Positions 7,343 through 8,743 of a stretch of DNA of 8,743 nucleotides are shown in pieces. Each line of letters opens with the position of its first letter. The stretch's first letter is position 1. The stretch is from Sediminibacterium sp. (GTDB lineage: Bacteria > Bacteroidota > Bacteroidia > Chitinophagales > Chitinophagaceae), in NCBI GenBank assembly GCA_017987615.1, contig JAGNTI010000051.1:1-8743 (forward strand). Reading direction: 5' to 3'. The notes beneath the pieces were generated by a model. That model saw only the letters and a list, made by a program, of their open reading frames with translations. It searched no databases and was not told where the DNA came from. Position numbers and translations under genes: made by a program.

Positions 7343-7993
7343 CTAGAGCACAAAGAAATACGCAGTAGCCTGACAAAGGGCACCCACTAATAATCCCATA
7401 TACACTTCTTTTTGGGAGTGGTCTGAAATATACAACCTGCTAGTTGCTACGATGCCTGTAAGCAATAATACGCCTGCAATAACTATGCCCATGGGTTGGT
7501 GGTAATGAAATGCAAATAAAACGACGGCCATACTCGCACCACCCATGCCTATGCCATGCAAACTGATTTTATAAAAATTGTTTGCGATAAGTCCGACAGA
7601 AGTGGCCATAAAAATACCCGTGTAAAAAAACTGTAAAACAACGGGCTGATCAGCAAAGTTCCTGCTCAAGTAATGCATCCACCAATAAAAAAACATCGTA
7701 ATGATATACGGTATGATCCGTTCTTTTTGGGTGCGTAAATAAATACTTTCTGAAAACTTAAGGCGCCACAATAAAAAAACTGCAAACGCAGGAAAAAAAG
7801 CAGTCATCCAAAACACACTAAACAAGCGGAGCTTTAACTGCCATGGTGTAATACCTGCAAACTCATACGGAAAGAGCGTCATGAGTAACAAAAAAATGTA
7901 CGTAGGTATAAACAGCGGATGTAACACATAGGACACAACTTGCGCCAAAAAGCGAAGGACAGGATGCGTTGTTGAAGGCGTAGTTGTTGTCAT
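7343..7993 (-). CDS. Multi-pass membrane protein of a Bacteroidota PAP2-like family (putative lipid phosphatase)
   Basis: This 216-residue protein has about six hydrophobic segments (roughly 18-41, 56-77, 93-111, 118-137, 153-182, 197-215). It carries degenerate versions of the three PAP2 (type-2 phosphatidic acid phosphatase) motifs. These are KERIIP (90-95) in place of KX6RP, KISLHGIG (142-149) with His146 in place of PSGH, and SRLYISDHSQKE (185-196), which matches SRX5HX3D except for Glu196 at the Asp position. In PAP2 enzymes the last His (here His192) is the nucleophile, and substrates include phosphatidic acid and undecaprenyl pyrophosphate. From memory, related proteins with 'RRERI.P', 'KISLH' and 'ARL.L..H...VY.G' patterns are widespread in Bacteroidota and usually annotated as hypothetical or PAP2-like. 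Activity is unproven. The start lies 4 nt after the rpoN stop, which suggests translational coupling. Confidence 0.72.
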   Translation of the reverse strand: MTTTTPSTTHPVLRFLAQVVSYVLHPLFIPTYIFLLLMTLFPYEFAGITPWQLKLRLFSVFWMTAFFPAFAVFLLWRLKFSESIYLRTQKERIIPYIITMFFYWWMHYLSRNFADQPVVLQFFYTGIFMATSVGLIANNFYKISLHGIGMGGASMAVVLFAFHYHQPMGIVIAGVLLLTGIVATSRLYISDHSQKEVYMGLLVGALCQATAYFFVL

Positions 7994-7997
7994 GCTA

Positions 7998-8743
7998 TTA
8001 TAATTCTTTTCTTAAACGTGCAACAGGAATATGCAATTGCTCTCTGTATTTTGCAACGGTTCTTCTTGCAATATTATATCCTTTTTGCTGAAGCATATCC
8101 GTTAAAATTTCATCGCTCAATGGGAGTTGTTTTTCTTCCGACTCTATCAGCTCACTTAATATTTTTTTCACTTCCCGGGTACTTACTTCTTCGCCACTAT
8201 CAGTACTTAATGATTCACTAAAGAAAAATTTAAGTCTAAAAGTGCCATACTCAGTTTGCACAAACTTACTATTGGCAACCCTACTCACGGTAGAAATATC
8301 AAGCCCAGTTTGAAGTGCTATATCTTTTAAAATCATGGGCTTCAATACTGTTTCATCACCCGATAAAAAGAAAGCTTGCTGATGCACTAGTATGGCTTTC
8401 ATGGTATTGGTAAGCGTTGCCTGACGCTGTTCAATCATATCAATAAACCACTTCGCTGCATCAATTTTTTGCTTGATAAATAGTACCGCTTCTTTTTGGC
8501 GAGGATCTTTTTTACTGCATTTCTCATACTCCTTTAACATATCTCTGTAACCCTCACTAACACGGAGTTCTGGCGCATTTTTACCATTTAACGTTAGCTC
8601 TAATTGACCACCATTGTTAAGTACAAAAAAATCAGGAATAATATACGTTTGTGCCTTATCAATATTTGTAAAATTGCCCCCTGGCTTAGGATTTAACTTT
8701 ATGATTTGACCCACCACTTCTTTAATTTCTGCGTCACTTAAAT
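7998..8743 (-). CDS. rpoN: RNA polymerase sigma-54 factor, C-terminal half (5' end beyond window)
   Basis: The minus-strand frame is open to the right edge of the window and gives 247 visible residues (residue 1 is the codon at 8741-8739) of a protein normally near 480. The visible part begins LSDAEIKEVVGQI with LNPKPGG in the core-binding domain. It continues through LKDIALQTGLDISTVSRVA and the KFVQTEYGTFRLKFFF block (about 159-174), then a helix-turn-helix with PLSDEILTDML. The RpoN box ARRTVAKYRE (225-234, bases 8069-8040) binds the -24 promoter element. All sigma-54 C-terminal landmarks are intact. A GTG at 8717 falls inside the conserved core-binding region and is not the start. Sigma-54 transcribes only with an AAA+ enhancer-binding protein, and none is in view. 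The next gene starts 4 nt after the TAA, so rpoN heads or lies within an operon with the PAP2-like gene. Confidence 0.97.
   Translation of the reverse strand, partial: LSDAEIKEVVGQIIKLNPKPGGNFTNIDKAQTYIIPDFFVLNNGGQLELTLNGKNAPELRVSEGYRDMLKEYEKCSKKDPRQKEAVLFIKQKIDAAKWFIDMIEQRQATLTNTMKAILVHQQAFFLSGDETVLKPMILKDIALQTGLDISTVSRVANSKFVQTEYGTFRLKFFFSESLSTDSGEEVSTREVKKILSELIESEEKQLPLSDEILTDMLQQKGYNIARRTVAKYREQLHIPVARLRKEL

Noticed and set aside
7176..7376. Short minus-strand open frame spanning the PAP2-like/MMPL junction
   Set aside because: It overlaps the well-supported ends of both neighbouring genes in another frame and has no recognisable domain or signal sequence.
8018..8717. Reading the sigma-54 gene as a complete 239-codon protein starting at the GTG at 8717
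   Set aside because: The frame stays open to the window edge, and the residues before the GTG (LSDAEIKE) continue the conserved core-binding domain. The gene is cut by the window, not short.

Overview
The window looks like chromosomal DNA from a member of the Bacteroidota, most likely the Chitinophagaceae/Sphingobacteriales side of the phylum. The evidence is a canonical SusC/SusD pair (SusC with a carboxypeptidase-regulatory-like N-domain and an LDEVVVVGYG segment, SusD with an SPII lipobox), AT-rich coding DNA, starts preceded by A-rich sequence rather than a Shine-Dalgarno motif, and a small membrane protein that resembles a Bacteroidota PAP2-like family. The family-level placement is an impression from sequence style.

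Layout: on the + strand only the last 41 codons of a thioredoxin-fold (TlpA/AhpC-like) protein are present (1-126). It converges on the minus-strand susD-like gene across a near-ideal hairpin terminator (144-181) that should work in both directions. Everything else is on the minus strand. Read in the direction of transcription, it starts with the 3' half of rpoN (sigma-54, entering from the right edge), followed after 4 nt by a PAP2-like multi-pass membrane protein and after 57 nt by a 777-residue RND/MMPL transporter. A 251-bp intergenic region follows, then susC-like and, 19 nt later, susD-like.

How the genes may work together: the SusC/SusD-like proteins should form one outer-membrane uptake unit, a TonB-dependent barrel with a surface lipoprotein lid. 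No glycoside hydrolase, peptidase, STN extension, ECF sigma/anti-sigma or hybrid sensor is visible beside it, so its substrate cannot be read from context. The rpoN/PAP2-like/MMPL run looks like one transcription unit, at least for the first two genes. A PAP2-like phosphatase fold beside an MMPL-type transporter suggests a lipid or lipid-carrier task at the inner membrane, but this is inference.

I found no RNA genes, CRISPR, insertion sequences, attachment sites or clear horizontal-transfer signs, and no gene-free stretch longer than 300 bases. I do not see a convincing undescribed system. The items most worth a second look are the asymmetric loss of the membrane aspartate in the MMPL transporter, the degenerate PAP2 motif set, and the tight rpoN coupling.
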